From Naasia sp. SYSU D00057 (GTDB lineage Bacteria > Actinomycetota > Actinomycetes > Actinomycetales > Microbacteriaceae), in NCBI RefSeq assembly GCF_017916505.1, contig NZ_JAFMSZ010000006.1:1-64000 (forward strand): a DNA stretch of 64,000 nt, read 5' to 3'. This document shows positions 49,389-57,876 of this stretch, one piece after another (the first letter of the stretch is position 1; each line of letters starts with the position of its first letter). The translations under genes and the position numbers were made by a program. The notes under the pieces were generated by a model, which did not search any database, had not been told where the DNA came from, and saw only the letters and a program-made list of their open reading frames with translations.

Positions 49389-51020
49389 TCAGCGGCGGAG
49401 CCACACCGTCGTCTCGCCCGGCAGGACGCCGTCCCCGAGCGGGGCGCTCGCGACCAGCACCTCGCCCGGCGGCAGGGGCGCCGACGCCCCGCCGAAGTTC
49501 GTCACGACCTCCCAGCCGCCGGGTCGAAGGAAGGAGACGACGTCGCCCGCCGCCTCGGATGTCCACTCCAGCTCCTCGCCCGCGCGCAGCTCGCGACGCA
49601 GCCGGAGCGCCGCCCGGTACAGGGAGAGGGTCGACGCGGGATCGTGCCGCTGCGCCGCGACCGACACCGGTGCGAACCACGAGGGCTGCGGCAGGTGGGA
49701 GGGGCCGCCGCCGAAGCCGAAGGACGCGCCGGTCGACTCCCACGGCAGCGGCACCCGGCAGCCGTCACGGCCGATCTCCGCGCCGCCGCTGCGGAAGAAC
49801 GACGGATCCTGCCGCCGGTCGGCGGGGATGTCGGCGACCTCGTGGAGGCCGAGCTCCTCGCCCTGGTAGAGGTAGGTGGAGCCGGGCAGGCCGAGCACGA
49901 AGAGCGTCGCGGCCCGCGCCCGCCGCACCCCGCGCTCGCGGTCGAGCTCGGTCTCGGGGCCGCCCGCGAGCAGCCACGCGCCGCCCCGCTTCTCCTCCGG
50001 ATCGTCCGGCACCGGCAGTCCGTAGCGCGTGGCGTGCCGCACGACGTCGTGGTTCGACAGCACCCAGGTGCTCGAGGAGCCGGACAGCGCGGCCAGCTCG
50101 AGGTTGTCCTCGACGATGCGGCGGAACGCCTGCCCGTCGAAGTCGGCCTCCAGCAGGTCGAAGTTGAACGCCTGGCCGAGCCCCTCCGGGCTCGCGTACC
50201 GCGGGCGGCGGGAGCGCTCCACCCAGGCCTCCGCGACGGCGGTGCGGGGCGGCACGTAGCTGTCGAAGACGGTGCGCCACTCCGCGTAGATCTCGTGCAC
50301 CTCGTCGCGGTCCCACAGCGGATGCCCGCCCTCCCGCGGCAGCTCGTCGAGGGTCGCCTGGTCGGGGAGCTCGTCGCCGAGGTGCTTCGCGAGCCCGTGG
50401 GCCACGTCGATCCGGAACCCGTCGACTCCGCGGTCCGACCAGAAGCGCAGCGTGGTCAGGAAGTCGTCGCGGACCTCCCGGTTGTCCCAGTTGAAGTCCG
50501 GCTGCTCGCGCGCGAACAGGTGGAAGTACCACTGGCCGTCGCCCACCGGCTCCCATGCCGGACCGCCGAACAGGCTCGTCCAGTCGGCGGGCGGCAGCGA
50601 TCCGCCCGCGCCGAGGCCGTCCCGGAAGATGTACCGGTCGCGGGCCCGGGAGCCGCGTGGGGAGGCGAGTGCCTCGACGAACCAGGCGTGCCGGTCCGAC
50701 GAGTGGTTCGGCACGATGTCGACGACGACGCGCATGCCGGCGTGGTGCAGAGCCTGGACGAGCGCGTCGAAGTCGTCGAGCGTGCCGAGGCGCGGGTCGA
50801 CGTCGCGGTAGTCGTCGACGTCGTAGCCGCCGTCGGCCAGGGCGGACGGGTAGAACGGGCTGAGCCACACCGCGTCGACGCCGAGCTCGTGCAGGTAGCC
50901 GACTCGGGACAGGAGGCCGGGGAGGTCCCCGATGCCGTCGCCGTTCCCGTCGGCGAAGCTGCGCGGGTACACCTGGTAGACGACGGCGTGCCGCCACCAG
51001 GAGGCGTCGGCGGCGTCCAC
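49389..51020 (-). CDS. GH13 alpha-glucosidase (oligo-1,6-glucosidase/trehalose-hydrolase type)
   Basis: A 543-residue alpha-amylase family enzyme. VVYQVYPRSFADGNGDGIGDLPGL opens the barrel, DIVPNHSSD is region I, the nucleophile is Asp205 in GFRIDVAHG, the acid/base Glu264 in VAEAW and the stabiliser Asp325 in LSNHDVVRH. No signal peptide is present, so it splits imported di- or oligosaccharides. GTG 51020 is one base from the stop of the upstream permease gene, placing it at the end of the ABC operon (SBP, two permeases, glucosidase). Confidence 0.95.
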   Translation of the reverse strand: MDAADASWWRHAVVYQVYPRSFADGNGDGIGDLPGLLSRVGYLHELGVDAVWLSPFYPSALADGGYDVDDYRDVDPRLGTLDDFDALVQALHHAGMRVVVDIVPNHSSDRHAWFVEALASPRGSRARDRYIFRDGLGAGGSLPPADWTSLFGGPAWEPVGDGQWYFHLFAREQPDFNWDNREVRDDFLTTLRFWSDRGVDGFRIDVAHGLAKHLGDELPDQATLDELPREGGHPLWDRDEVHEIYAEWRTVFDSYVPPRTAVAEAWVERSRRPRYASPEGLGQAFNFDLLEADFDGQAFRRIVEDNLELAALSGSSSTWVLSNHDVVRHATRYGLPVPDDPEEKRGGAWLLAGGPETELDRERGVRRARAATLFVLGLPGSTYLYQGEELGLHEVADIPADRRQDPSFFRSGGAEIGRDGCRVPLPWESTGASFGFGGGPSHLPQPSWFAPVSVAAQRHDPASTLSLYRAALRLRRELRAGEELEWTSEAAGDVVSFLRPGGWEVVTNFGGASAPLPPGEVLVASAPLGDGVLPGETTVWLRR

Positions 51021-51021
51021 G

Positions 51022-51939
51022 TCAGCCCTTCACGGCGCCCTGCGTCACGCCCTCGAGCACCCAGCGCTGCGCGAACAGATACACGATGATCGCGGGCGCC
51101 ATCGCCATCAGGTACGACGCGAATGACACGTTGTAGTTGTTGCTGAACTGGGTCTGGAAGATCGACTGGACGACCGGGACCGTCTGCAGGCTCGAGTCCG
51201 CGATGATCAGCGACGGCATCATGAAGTCGTTCCAGGAGGCGAGGAACGCGAAGATCGCGACCGTCGCGCCCATCGGCGCGAGCAGCGGGAAGATCAGCTT
51301 CCGGAACGTCTGCCCCGTCGTCGCCCCGTCCATCCGCGCGCTCTCCTCGAGCTCGAGCGGGATCGAGCGCAGGAACGCGGTGAACAGCAGGATGCTGAAG
51401 GACAGCTGGAACATGATGTGCAGGATCGTGACGCCCACCGGGTTGGCGAGCCCGGTGAGTCCGGTCAGCTGGATCTGCGGCAGGGCGACGACCGGGAACG
51501 GCAGGAACATCGCCGCGAGCAGGTAGAAGAACGACCAGCGGAACAGCCGGCGCTCCCAGTTCCGGACGATCGCGTACGACGCGAGCGCCGCGAGGAGCAC
51601 CGTCCCCGCGACGGTGGCCGCCGTGATGAGGACCGAGATCACGAACGCCCGTGGGAAGTTGGTGAGCTGCCACGCCTCGGCGAAGCCGGAGAAGTCGATG
51701 GGCGTGGGCAGGGAGAAGGCGTTGCCGTCGACCGCCTGCGCCGTCGTCTTGAGCGACATCGAGATGGTGACGTAGAGCGGGACGAGCACCGTCAGCGAGC
51801 AGAGCAGCAGGATCACCATGGTGGTCCAGTTGGTGGTCTCCTGGCCGACTCTGCCCCGCCGGGCGCGGGTGGTCGCAGCGGCCTCGTCGCGGCCCCCGCG
51901 GCGGCTCCCCGCCATCGGCCTCGCTGCTGTCTGGGTCAT
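51022..51939 (-). CDS. Sugar ABC transporter permease, MalG type
   Basis: A 305-residue carbohydrate permease of the CUT1 class, with six membrane segments and the EAA loop ELEESARMDGATTGQTFRKLIFPLLAP. The N-terminal 40 residues are basic and polar. ATG 51939 overlaps the stop of a 21-codon reading frame at 51936-52001 that joins it to the previous permease. The ATPase is missing from the operon, so it probably uses a shared MsiK-like ATPase, as other actinobacterial CUT1 systems do. Confidence 0.92.
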   Translation of the reverse strand: MTQTAARPMAGSRRGGRDEAAATTRARRGRVGQETTNWTTMVILLLCSLTVLVPLYVTISMSLKTTAQAVDGNAFSLPTPIDFSGFAEAWQLTNFPRAFVISVLITAATVAGTVLLAALASYAIVRNWERRLFRWSFFYLLAAMFLPFPVVALPQIQLTGLTGLANPVGVTILHIMFQLSFSILLFTAFLRSIPLELEESARMDGATTGQTFRKLIFPLLAPMGATVAIFAFLASWNDFMMPSLIIADSSLQTVPVVQSIFQTQFSNNYNVSFASYLMAMAPAIIVYLFAQRWVLEGVTQGAVKG

Positions 51940-52001
51940 GAGATCGCCGCCTTCCTCGCGTGCGTCGTCGTGCTGAGCGTGGGGGAGGCCGTGCGCGTCA
52001 T
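51936..52001 (-). CDS. 21-codon linker reading frame between the permease genes
   Basis: ATG (51999-52001) overlaps the stop of the first permease as ATGA, and its own TGA overlaps the ATG of the second permease in the same way. It begins MTRTASPTL and ends KAAIS, the same AAIS end as the first permease. GTCATGAGATCGCCGCC occurs at both junctions (51935-51951 and 51997-52013). It looks like a tandem duplication of the junction that keeps translation coupled. Whether the peptide has any role is unknown. Confidence 0.4.
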   Translation of the reverse strand: MTRTASPTLSTTTHARKAAIS

Positions 52002-52963
52002 GAGATCGCCGCCCGTCCCCGGGTGAGCCGGAGCTGGAGGACCGAGATGAGCACCGCGATGATGAAGAAGATCGTCGCGTTGGCCATCTGGTAGGCGTAG
52101 TCGCCGCCGGTGAAGCCGGTGAAGATCGTCATCGCGATGCTCCGCGTCGCCGTCCCCGGGCCGCCGTTCGTCAGGCCGACGATGATGTCGTAGGCGTTGA
52201 GGTAGTTCTTGAAGCCGAGGATCACGTTGATCACGACGTAGCCGGCGACGAGCGGCAGGGTCACCGAGAAGAGCCGGTTGAGAGCGGAGGCCCCGTCGAT
52301 GTCGGCGGCCTCGTACACCTCGCCGGGGATCGACAGCAGGCCGGCGATGTAGATGAGCAGGGTGCCGGGGATCGACTGCCAGGCGGTCACGATCACGACG
52401 CCGAGCCAGGCGAGGTTCGGATTGGCGAGGATCGACTCCGACAGCCAGCCGCTGCCGATCGCTTGGCCGAACGCCGGCAGCGAGTTGCTGAAGAGGAAGT
52501 TGAACACGTAGGCGATGACGATGCCCGAGATGACCATCGGGATCACGAACACCGCGCGCAGGGTGCTCTTGAGCTTGATCCGCGAGGTCAGGCCGACCGC
52601 GAGGAGGAACGCGATCACGTTGACGAGGATCACCGTGACGAAGGCGAACCCGAAGGTGAAGGCGTAGCTCGAGATGATCGCCGGGTCGGAGAAGACGGCG
52701 ATGTAGTTGGTGAGCCCGATGATCTCCCACTCGCCGAACCCGATGAAGTTCGTGAAGCTGTAGAAGATGCCGAGGATGGCGGGCACCGTGATCGCGAGCG
52801 TGAACAGCGCCAGGGTCGGGATCAGGAACCAGTAGTAGATCGGGTCCGTCTTCGGTCTGCCCCGGCGGTTGTGAGCGCCCGCGAGGTGGTCGACGTGACC
52901 GTGCTCGGCGGTGTCGACAAGACGGCCGGCGGCGACCGAGGCGGGGGCGATGGGAGTCGTCAT
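51998..52963 (-). CDS. Sugar ABC transporter permease, MalF/UgpA type
   Basis: A 321-residue CUT1 permease with six membrane segments and the EAA loop EVYEAADIDGASALNRLFSVTLPLVAG. A long polar N-terminus (about 1-40) precedes the first helix YYWFLIPTLALFTLAITVPAILG. It lies between the binding-protein gene (37 bases upstream) and the MalG-type gene. Its substrate is probably an alpha-glucoside, given the glucosidase in the operon. Confidence 0.93.
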   Translation of the reverse strand: MTTPIAPASVAAGRLVDTAEHGHVDHLAGAHNRRGRPKTDPIYYWFLIPTLALFTLAITVPAILGIFYSFTNFIGFGEWEIIGLTNYIAVFSDPAIISSYAFTFGFAFVTVILVNVIAFLLAVGLTSRIKLKSTLRAVFVIPMVISGIVIAYVFNFLFSNSLPAFGQAIGSGWLSESILANPNLAWLGVVIVTAWQSIPGTLLIYIAGLLSIPGEVYEAADIDGASALNRLFSVTLPLVAGYVVINVILGFKNYLNAYDIIVGLTNGGPGTATRSIAMTIFTGFTGGDYAYQMANATIFFIIAVLISVLQLRLTRGRAAIS

Positions 52964-53000
52964 GTCGTTCTCTCCTGACGGGCGGTGCCGGTGCGGGGGA

Positions 53001-54275
53001 TCACTCGCGGAACGCGACGCGCGCCCAGTCGGCGTCGAGCCGGGCGAGCGTCGACTCCGGGTCCGCCCCTGTGGCGAGGGCCTGGATGTAGTTGTCGACC
53101 GGGATGGTGAGGGGGATCGCCCGGGAGGCGCCCTGGTAGAACTTGCCTTCGTCGTAGAACTCCTGCATGCCGAGGATGCGCTCGTCCTCCGCGGGCGCCG
53201 CGTCCTCCGTGGTGCCGAAGCCGAGGAACTCGCGGTTGTAGTCGTCCATCACGTCCTGCTGGGTGAGGTACTCGACGAACGCGCGCGCGGCCTCCTTGTC
53301 GGTGCCGGCCTCCGGGATCCACAGCGCGAGGTCGAGGTTGACGCGCACCTTCAGGTCCTCGGGGTCGTCCGTCACGGGGAGCGGGAAGGTGCCGAGCTCG
53401 AGGTCCGGCGACGTCTTCGCGATCTCGCCGAGCGCCCACGGACCCTGGAGGTACATGGCGGCCTCGCCCTTCGCGAAGGCGACGTTGCCGTCGCCGTAGC
53501 CCTTGCTCTCGGCGTCGTCGTTCACGTACAGCAGCAGCTCGTTCATCCGGGCGACCGGCTCGGCGAAGTCCTTCTGGAACGAGACGGCGGAGTCGGGGCC
53601 GACCTCGGTGCCCTCCGCGTTCAGCTGCTCGTAGAAGCCGGCGACGTCGAGCATGCCGCCGACGGTGTAGTCGAACGGGCCCTGCGCGACCGTCCACGGG
53701 TCCTTGAAGGTCGCGTAGATCGGCGTGACCCCGGCGTCGAGGAGAGTCTCGCAGGCCCCGATCAGCTCGTCCCAGGTGGTCGGCACCTCGAGGCCGTTGT
53801 CCTCGAAGATCTGCACGTTGTAGATGACCGAGGCCGCCGCCACGGAGTACGGCAGCACGCTCGTGCGGCCGGGATAGGTCGCGTACTGGTCGACGAGCTC
53901 CTGCACGTCGGGCCGGATCCGCTCGGCGACGGGGAGGTCGGCCAGGTCGGAGAGCGCACCCCGCTCCATGAAGCGCGCCATCTCCATGTTGTAGTTGAGC
54001 AGGCCCACGTCCGGCGGGTTGCCGCGGAGGAAGCCCGCCGACAGGTTCGAGGCCGTGTCGAGCGTCACCCGGACGTCCTGCTGGTCGGTGTTGAACTGCT
54101 GCACGAGGTCGCGGAAGTACGGGATCGCCTCGGGCTTGCTCATGTGGAAGGTGATCTCGGCGGGACCGCCGGCACCCGCGACGCCGGCGCATCCCGTCAT
54201 CGCGAGCGCTGCGCTCGCGAGGCCTGCGGACAGCGCGACGCGGACCCGCGTTCGGGCTGGAATGCTGTGGGGCAC
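53001..54275 (-). CDS. Sugar ABC transporter substrate-binding lipoprotein
   Basis: A 424-residue CUT1 binding protein. The signal peptide runs through LSAGLASAALAMTGC, with the lipobox Cys near residue 28. The mature chain starts ITFHMSKPEAIPYFRDLVQQFNTDQQDVRVTLDT and contains WDELIGACETLLDAGVTPIYATFKDPW and GKGEAAMYLQGPW-like AFAKGEAAMYLQGPWALGEI, typical of family 1 binders. GTG 54275 was chosen because it includes the basic n-region. It is the first gene of the operon and faces the ROK regulator across the operator at 54331-54350. Confidence 0.93.
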   Translation of the reverse strand: MPHSIPARTRVRVALSAGLASAALAMTGCAGVAGAGGPAEITFHMSKPEAIPYFRDLVQQFNTDQQDVRVTLDTASNLSAGFLRGNPPDVGLLNYNMEMARFMERGALSDLADLPVAERIRPDVQELVDQYATYPGRTSVLPYSVAAASVIYNVQIFEDNGLEVPTTWDELIGACETLLDAGVTPIYATFKDPWTVAQGPFDYTVGGMLDVAGFYEQLNAEGTEVGPDSAVSFQKDFAEPVARMNELLLYVNDDAESKGYGDGNVAFAKGEAAMYLQGPWALGEIAKTSPDLELGTFPLPVTDDPEDLKVRVNLDLALWIPEAGTDKEAARAFVEYLTQQDVMDDYNREFLGFGTTEDAAPAEDERILGMQEFYDEGKFYQGASRAIPLTIPVDNYIQALATGADPESTLARLDADWARVAFRE

Positions 54276-54330
54276 GTCATCGTCTCCCTGCTGGACATCG
54301 GCACAGCACGGGAATTGATCCAGGCTGTAG

Positions 54331-54350
54331 ATTTAGTCCGTGGCCTAAAT
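54331..54350. promoter_or_regulatory. Candidate ROK-regulator operator
   Basis: ATTTAG-TCCGTGGC-CTAAAT has perfect 6-base arms and is strikingly AT-rich for this DNA. It sits between the ABC operon and the divergent ROK gene. Similar TTTAG/CTAAA half-sites are known for XylR/NagC-type ROK repressors. Confidence 0.65.
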
Positions 54351-54384
54351 GATGCGCCCCGTCCGAAGGAAGGTCAAGGTTCCC

Positions 54385-55638
54385 GTGAGTCGCAGTCCGG
54401 TCGCGTCCTCCCCGCAGCTGATGCGCGCCATCAACTCGCGGCGCGTGCTCGCGCACGCCTGGGGAACGGAGGCGTTCACCGCGTCCCAGGCGATCGGTGC
54501 CACGGGACTCACCCGCTCGACGGTCATCGACGTCTGCGAGGAGCTCGTGCGGAAGGGCTGGCTCGCCGAGCTCGGTGACGCACGCGCTGTCGGCGACTAC
54601 CGCAAGGGCCGCCCGGCGAAGCGCTATGCGCTCCGCGAGCGCGCGGCCGTGGTGGTCGGGGTGGACGCCGGCTACGACCGCATGTCGGCCGTGGTCGCCG
54701 ACCTCCGCGGCGGAACGCTCGCGCGCACCGCGATCGACATTCCGGCCGCCACCCCGCAGAGCGTCGAACGGCTCGCGGATGCCGACACGCGGCTGCGCCT
54801 GGCGCGGAGGCTCGTCGACGAGGCGCTTCCGGCCGCCGGGGTCGCGCCGGATGAGGTGCTCGCGATCACGGTCGCGGTGCCCGCACCCGTCGACGATCAG
54901 GGGGTCTCGCCGTACGACGTGCACGGCTTCTGGCCGGTGGTGAATCCCGGGTTCCTGCCGGTGTTCGCCGGCTCGGCGCCCCTCGTGACCGTCGAGAACG
55001 ACGCGAACCTGGCCGCGATCGCCGAGGGCACGTGCGAGGAGGGCTCCGGGCGGAGCGCCGACTCCTACGTCGCGATGCTCGTCGGCGAGGGCATCGGCGC
55101 CGGCCTCATGATCGACGGCCGGCTCGTGCGCGGACGGCGGGGCGGCGCCGGCGAGATGCGCTTCCTCGACCGCATCGAGGGCGTCGGCTCGCCGGACGGT
55201 CTCGCGCGCCTCGCCCGGGTCTGGGCGACCGAGGCGATCCGCTCCGGGAGTCTGCCCCCCGGCAGCGAGCTCGCGCTCCTCGACCCCGGACGGCTCGGCG
55301 AGGCCGACGTGGCGGCGGCGGCGGAGGCGGGCGACGCGGCGGCGATCGCCATCGTGGATCGGCTGGCCGACCGTCTGGCCCGCATCTGCCTCGTGCTCGG
55401 CGACCTGCTCGACGTCGACGTGGTCGTCGTCGGCGGCGCGGCGGCCCAGACGCTGCCCGCCGTGATCGGGCGCGCGGGGGAGCTCCTCGCCGCCAGCGTC
55501 GACCCGACCGCCCCGCGCCTCGTCCCCTCCCGGCTGGGCGCGTCAGCGGTGGCGGCCGGCGCTGTGGAGCACGCGCTGGAGCGGGTGCGGGAGCATGCGC
55601 TCGAGCTCGACCTGCCGGGTGTGCGCGCGGTCGCGTAG
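54385..55638 (+). CDS. ROK-family transcriptional regulator
   Basis: A 417-residue repressor of the NagC/XylR type. The N-terminal winged HTH contains FTASQAIGATGLTRSTVIDVCEELVRKGWLAEL, and the sugar-kinase-like domain starts VVVGVDAGYDRMSAVVADLRG and has VENDANLAAIAEG. The ROK zinc-site cysteines (CxCGxxGC) are absent. GTG 54385 is preceded by GGAAGG and AAGG; ATG 54349 or 54352 is possible but would overlap the operator. It most likely senses the sugar imported by the adjacent ABC system. Confidence 0.9.
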   Translation: MSRSPVASSPQLMRAINSRRVLAHAWGTEAFTASQAIGATGLTRSTVIDVCEELVRKGWLAELGDARAVGDYRKGRPAKRYALRERAAVVVGVDAGYDRMSAVVADLRGGTLARTAIDIPAATPQSVERLADADTRLRLARRLVDEALPAAGVAPDEVLAITVAVPAPVDDQGVSPYDVHGFWPVVNPGFLPVFAGSAPLVTVENDANLAAIAEGTCEEGSGRSADSYVAMLVGEGIGAGLMIDGRLVRGRRGGAGEMRFLDRIEGVGSPDGLARLARVWATEAIRSGSLPPGSELALLDPGRLGEADVAAAAEAGDAAAIAIVDRLADRLARICLVLGDLLDVDVVVVGGAAAQTLPAVIGRAGELLAASVDPTAPRLVPSRLGASAVAAGAVEHALERVREHALELDLPGVRAVA

Positions 55639-55661
55639 CGCTCCGCTCCGGGAACGCGGAA

Positions 55662-55690
55662 GCGCCGAGCCGGACGAGCCGGCTCGGCGC
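55662..55690. terminator. Bidirectional hairpin terminator
   Basis: GCGCCGAGCCGG and CCGGCTCGGCGC arms (12 bp, 5-base loop) lie between the convergent ROK and binding-protein genes, 23 bases from either stop. Confidence 0.8.
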
Positions 55691-55711
55691 CTCTGCTGTT
55701 GCGGCGAACGA

Positions 55712-56767
55712 CTAGAAGTCGAAGTCGTCGATGTTGTCCGCGTCGAACACGAACGGATCGCCGAGCAGCACGGTCGCGTCCGCGCCCACCTCGAACTCGC
55801 CGAGCTTGCCCGCCTCGAAGGTGTCGCCTTCCTCGCCGGTGATGTCGCCGTCGACGAGGGCCTTCGCCGCGTACGCCGCGAGGTAGCCGAGGTCGGCCGG
55901 GTTCCAGAGCGCGAACGCGGTGACCGTGCCGTCCTTCACGTACTCGCGCATCTGGTTCGGCGTGCCGAGTCCGGTCAGCGCGACCTGGCCCTTGTACTCC
56001 GAGGTGGAGAGGTAGCGCGCAGCCGCCGCGATGCCCACGGTGGTGGGGGAGACGATGCCCTTGAGGTCGGGGTAGGTCTGCAGCAGCGCCGCCGTCTTGT
56101 CGAACGACGTCTGGTCGTCGTCGTCGCCGTAGACGACCTCGACGAGCTCGATGTTCGGGTGGTTCGCCTCGAGCTCCTCCTGCATCAGCTCGATCCAGGC
56201 GTTCTGGTTCGAGGCGTTGGCGGACGCGGAGAGGATCGCGATCTGGCCCTCGTCGCCGATCTGCTCCGAGATCAGGTCGACCTGCGCCTTCGCGACGCCC
56301 TCGCTGCTCGCCTGCAGGATGAAGAGGTCGCGGCAGTCGGGGCTCGTGTCGGCGTCGAACGTGACCACCTTGACGCCCGCGCCGCGGGCCTCGTCGATGG
56401 CGTCGCAGACCGCCTCGGGGTCGTTGGCCGACATGACGAGGGCGCTGACGCCCTGCTGCGCGGCCGTCTGGATGAAGCTCACCTGGGACGTGGGGCTGGC
56501 CTCGGTCGGGCCGACCTCCTGGTAGGTGCCGCCGAACTCCTTGATCGCCTCCTCGCCGCCGGCGTTCGAGGTGTCGAAGTACGGGTTGCCGAGGTTCTTC
56601 GGCAGGAAGGTGATCGACAGGTCGCCGCCGGAGTCGCCTCCGCCGGAGTCGCCGCCTCCGGTGCCTCCGCCGCCGCCCCCGGAGCAGCCTGTTGCGGCGA
56701 GGGCGATGCCCACGGCGAGTGCGCCGAGCGCGGCGAGCCGCCGGCGCTTGCGGTCATGAACGAACAT
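55712..56767 (-). CDS. rhaS: Rhamnose-type ABC transporter substrate-binding lipoprotein
   Basis: A 351-residue CUT2 binding protein. The signal peptide ends LAATGC, followed by a Gly/Ser-rich linker of about 25 residues. The mature domain begins ITFLPKNLGNPYFDTSNAGGEEAIKEFGGTYQEVGPTEASPTSQVSFIQTAAQQGVSALVMSANDPEAV, close to the rhamnose binders RhaS. The chain ends DPFVFDADNIDDFDF. It is the last gene of the four-gene ABC operon, 47 bases after the second permease gene. Confidence 0.9.
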   Translation of the reverse strand: MFVHDRKRRRLAALGALAVGIALAATGCSGGGGGGTGGGDSGGGDSGGDLSITFLPKNLGNPYFDTSNAGGEEAIKEFGGTYQEVGPTEASPTSQVSFIQTAAQQGVSALVMSANDPEAVCDAIDEARGAGVKVVTFDADTSPDCRDLFILQASSEGVAKAQVDLISEQIGDEGQIAILSASANASNQNAWIELMQEELEANHPNIELVEVVYGDDDDQTSFDKTAALLQTYPDLKGIVSPTTVGIAAAARYLSTSEYKGQVALTGLGTPNQMREYVKDGTVTAFALWNPADLGYLAAYAAKALVDGDITGEEGDTFEAGKLGEFEVGADATVLLGDPFVFDADNIDDFDF

Positions 56768-56814
56768 CGTTGTTTCCTTTCAAACCGGATGGTGTGATTG
56801 CCGGAGCAAGGGCG

Positions 56815-57876
56815 TCAGGGTGCACGACCTTCCCTGTTCCGTCTCCTTCCCAGGGCCGCGAGCCGCCGGTTGCGGGCCCAGCCGAGGAAGCTGGTGGACA
56901 CCACCGAGAGCACGAGCAGCACCCCGGTGATGACGTTGATGACGTCGGACGTGACGCCCGCGAGGCGCAGCGCGCTGCCGAGCGTGCCGATCAGGAGGAC
57001 GCCGGCGATGACGCCGTGGATCGCGCCGCGGCCGCCGAAGATCGACACCCCGCCGAGCAGCACGGCGGCGATGACGGAGAGCTCGAGGCCGGTCGCGTTG
57101 TCGCCGCGCGCATTGCTGTAGATGAGCGTGAAGTAGACGCCGGCGAGACCGGACACCGCTCCGCTCAGCACGAAGAGGATGAACTTCGCGCGGCCGACCG
57201 CGACGCCGGAGAACGCGGCCGCCTCCTTGTTGAGGCCGATCGCGTAGAGAGACCGGCCGAAGGGCGTGAGGTGCAGCAGCACCGCGAACGCGATCGCGAG
57301 CACCGCGAACACGATCATCACGCCGGGGATCGGGGTGCCGGGGATGTTCTCGCGGGCGAGGTCGGTCCAGAACTCGGGGAAGTCGGTGATCGCGGTGGTG
57401 CCGAGCAGGCCGACGGCGATCCCTCGGAACAGCGCGAGCGTGCCGATCGTGACGGCGAGCGAGGGGAGGCCGACCACCGTGACGAGGAAGCCGTTGAAGG
57501 TGCCGGCGACCGCGCCGACGAGGATCGCGACGAGTGCGGCGACCGGGAACGGCCATCCCGCCTGGGTGAGGATGCCGGTCACCACGCTGGTCAGGCCGAC
57601 GACGCTCGCCACGGAGAGGTCGATCTCCTCGGTGATGATGATGAGCGTCATCGGCAGCGCGATGAGGAGGATCGGCGCGAGCTCCCGCAGCAGGAACGTG
57701 ACCGTCAGCGGGCTGTCGAAGTTCGGCACCGAAGCGAGCGAGACGCCGATCACGATCAGCAGCAGCGCGATCACGGCGGCCTCGCGGTTCACGAGGATCC
57801 GCCGCCACAGGGGGTGCGCGTGGTCGCGGTAGGTGCGCGCGGGGCGGGCGCCGGCGCTCACAGCGGTCTCGCTCAT
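56815..57876 (-). CDS. rhaQ: Rhamnose-type ABC transporter permease (RhaQ)
   Basis: A 353-residue CUT2 permease with about ten membrane segments. TEEIDLSVASVVGLTSVVTGILTQAG and VGLPSLAVTIGTLALFRGIAVGLLG are typical ribose/rhamnose permease segments, as is FSGVAVGRAKFILFVLSGAVSGLAGVY. The start ATG 57876 overlaps the stop of the first permease by four bases. A basic tail (NRRLAALGRRRNREG) ends it. Confidence 0.9.
   Translation of the reverse strand: MSETAVSAGARPARTYRDHAHPLWRRILVNREAAVIALLLIVIGVSLASVPNFDSPLTVTFLLRELAPILLIALPMTLIIITEEIDLSVASVVGLTSVVTGILTQAGWPFPVAALVAILVGAVAGTFNGFLVTVVGLPSLAVTIGTLALFRGIAVGLLGTTAITDFPEFWTDLARENIPGTPIPGVMIVFAVLAIAFAVLLHLTPFGRSLYAIGLNKEAAAFSGVAVGRAKFILFVLSGAVSGLAGVYFTLIYSNARGDNATGLELSVIAAVLLGGVSIFGGRGAIHGVIAGVLLIGTLGSALRLAGVTSDVINVITGVLLVLSVVSTSFLGWARNRRLAALGRRRNREGRAP

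Noticed and set aside
51940-52013. Target-site duplication left by an insertion sequence between the permease genes
   Set aside because: The 17-base copies are longer than usual target duplications and the 45 bases between them show no IS end; a simple tandem duplication of the gene junction is more economical.
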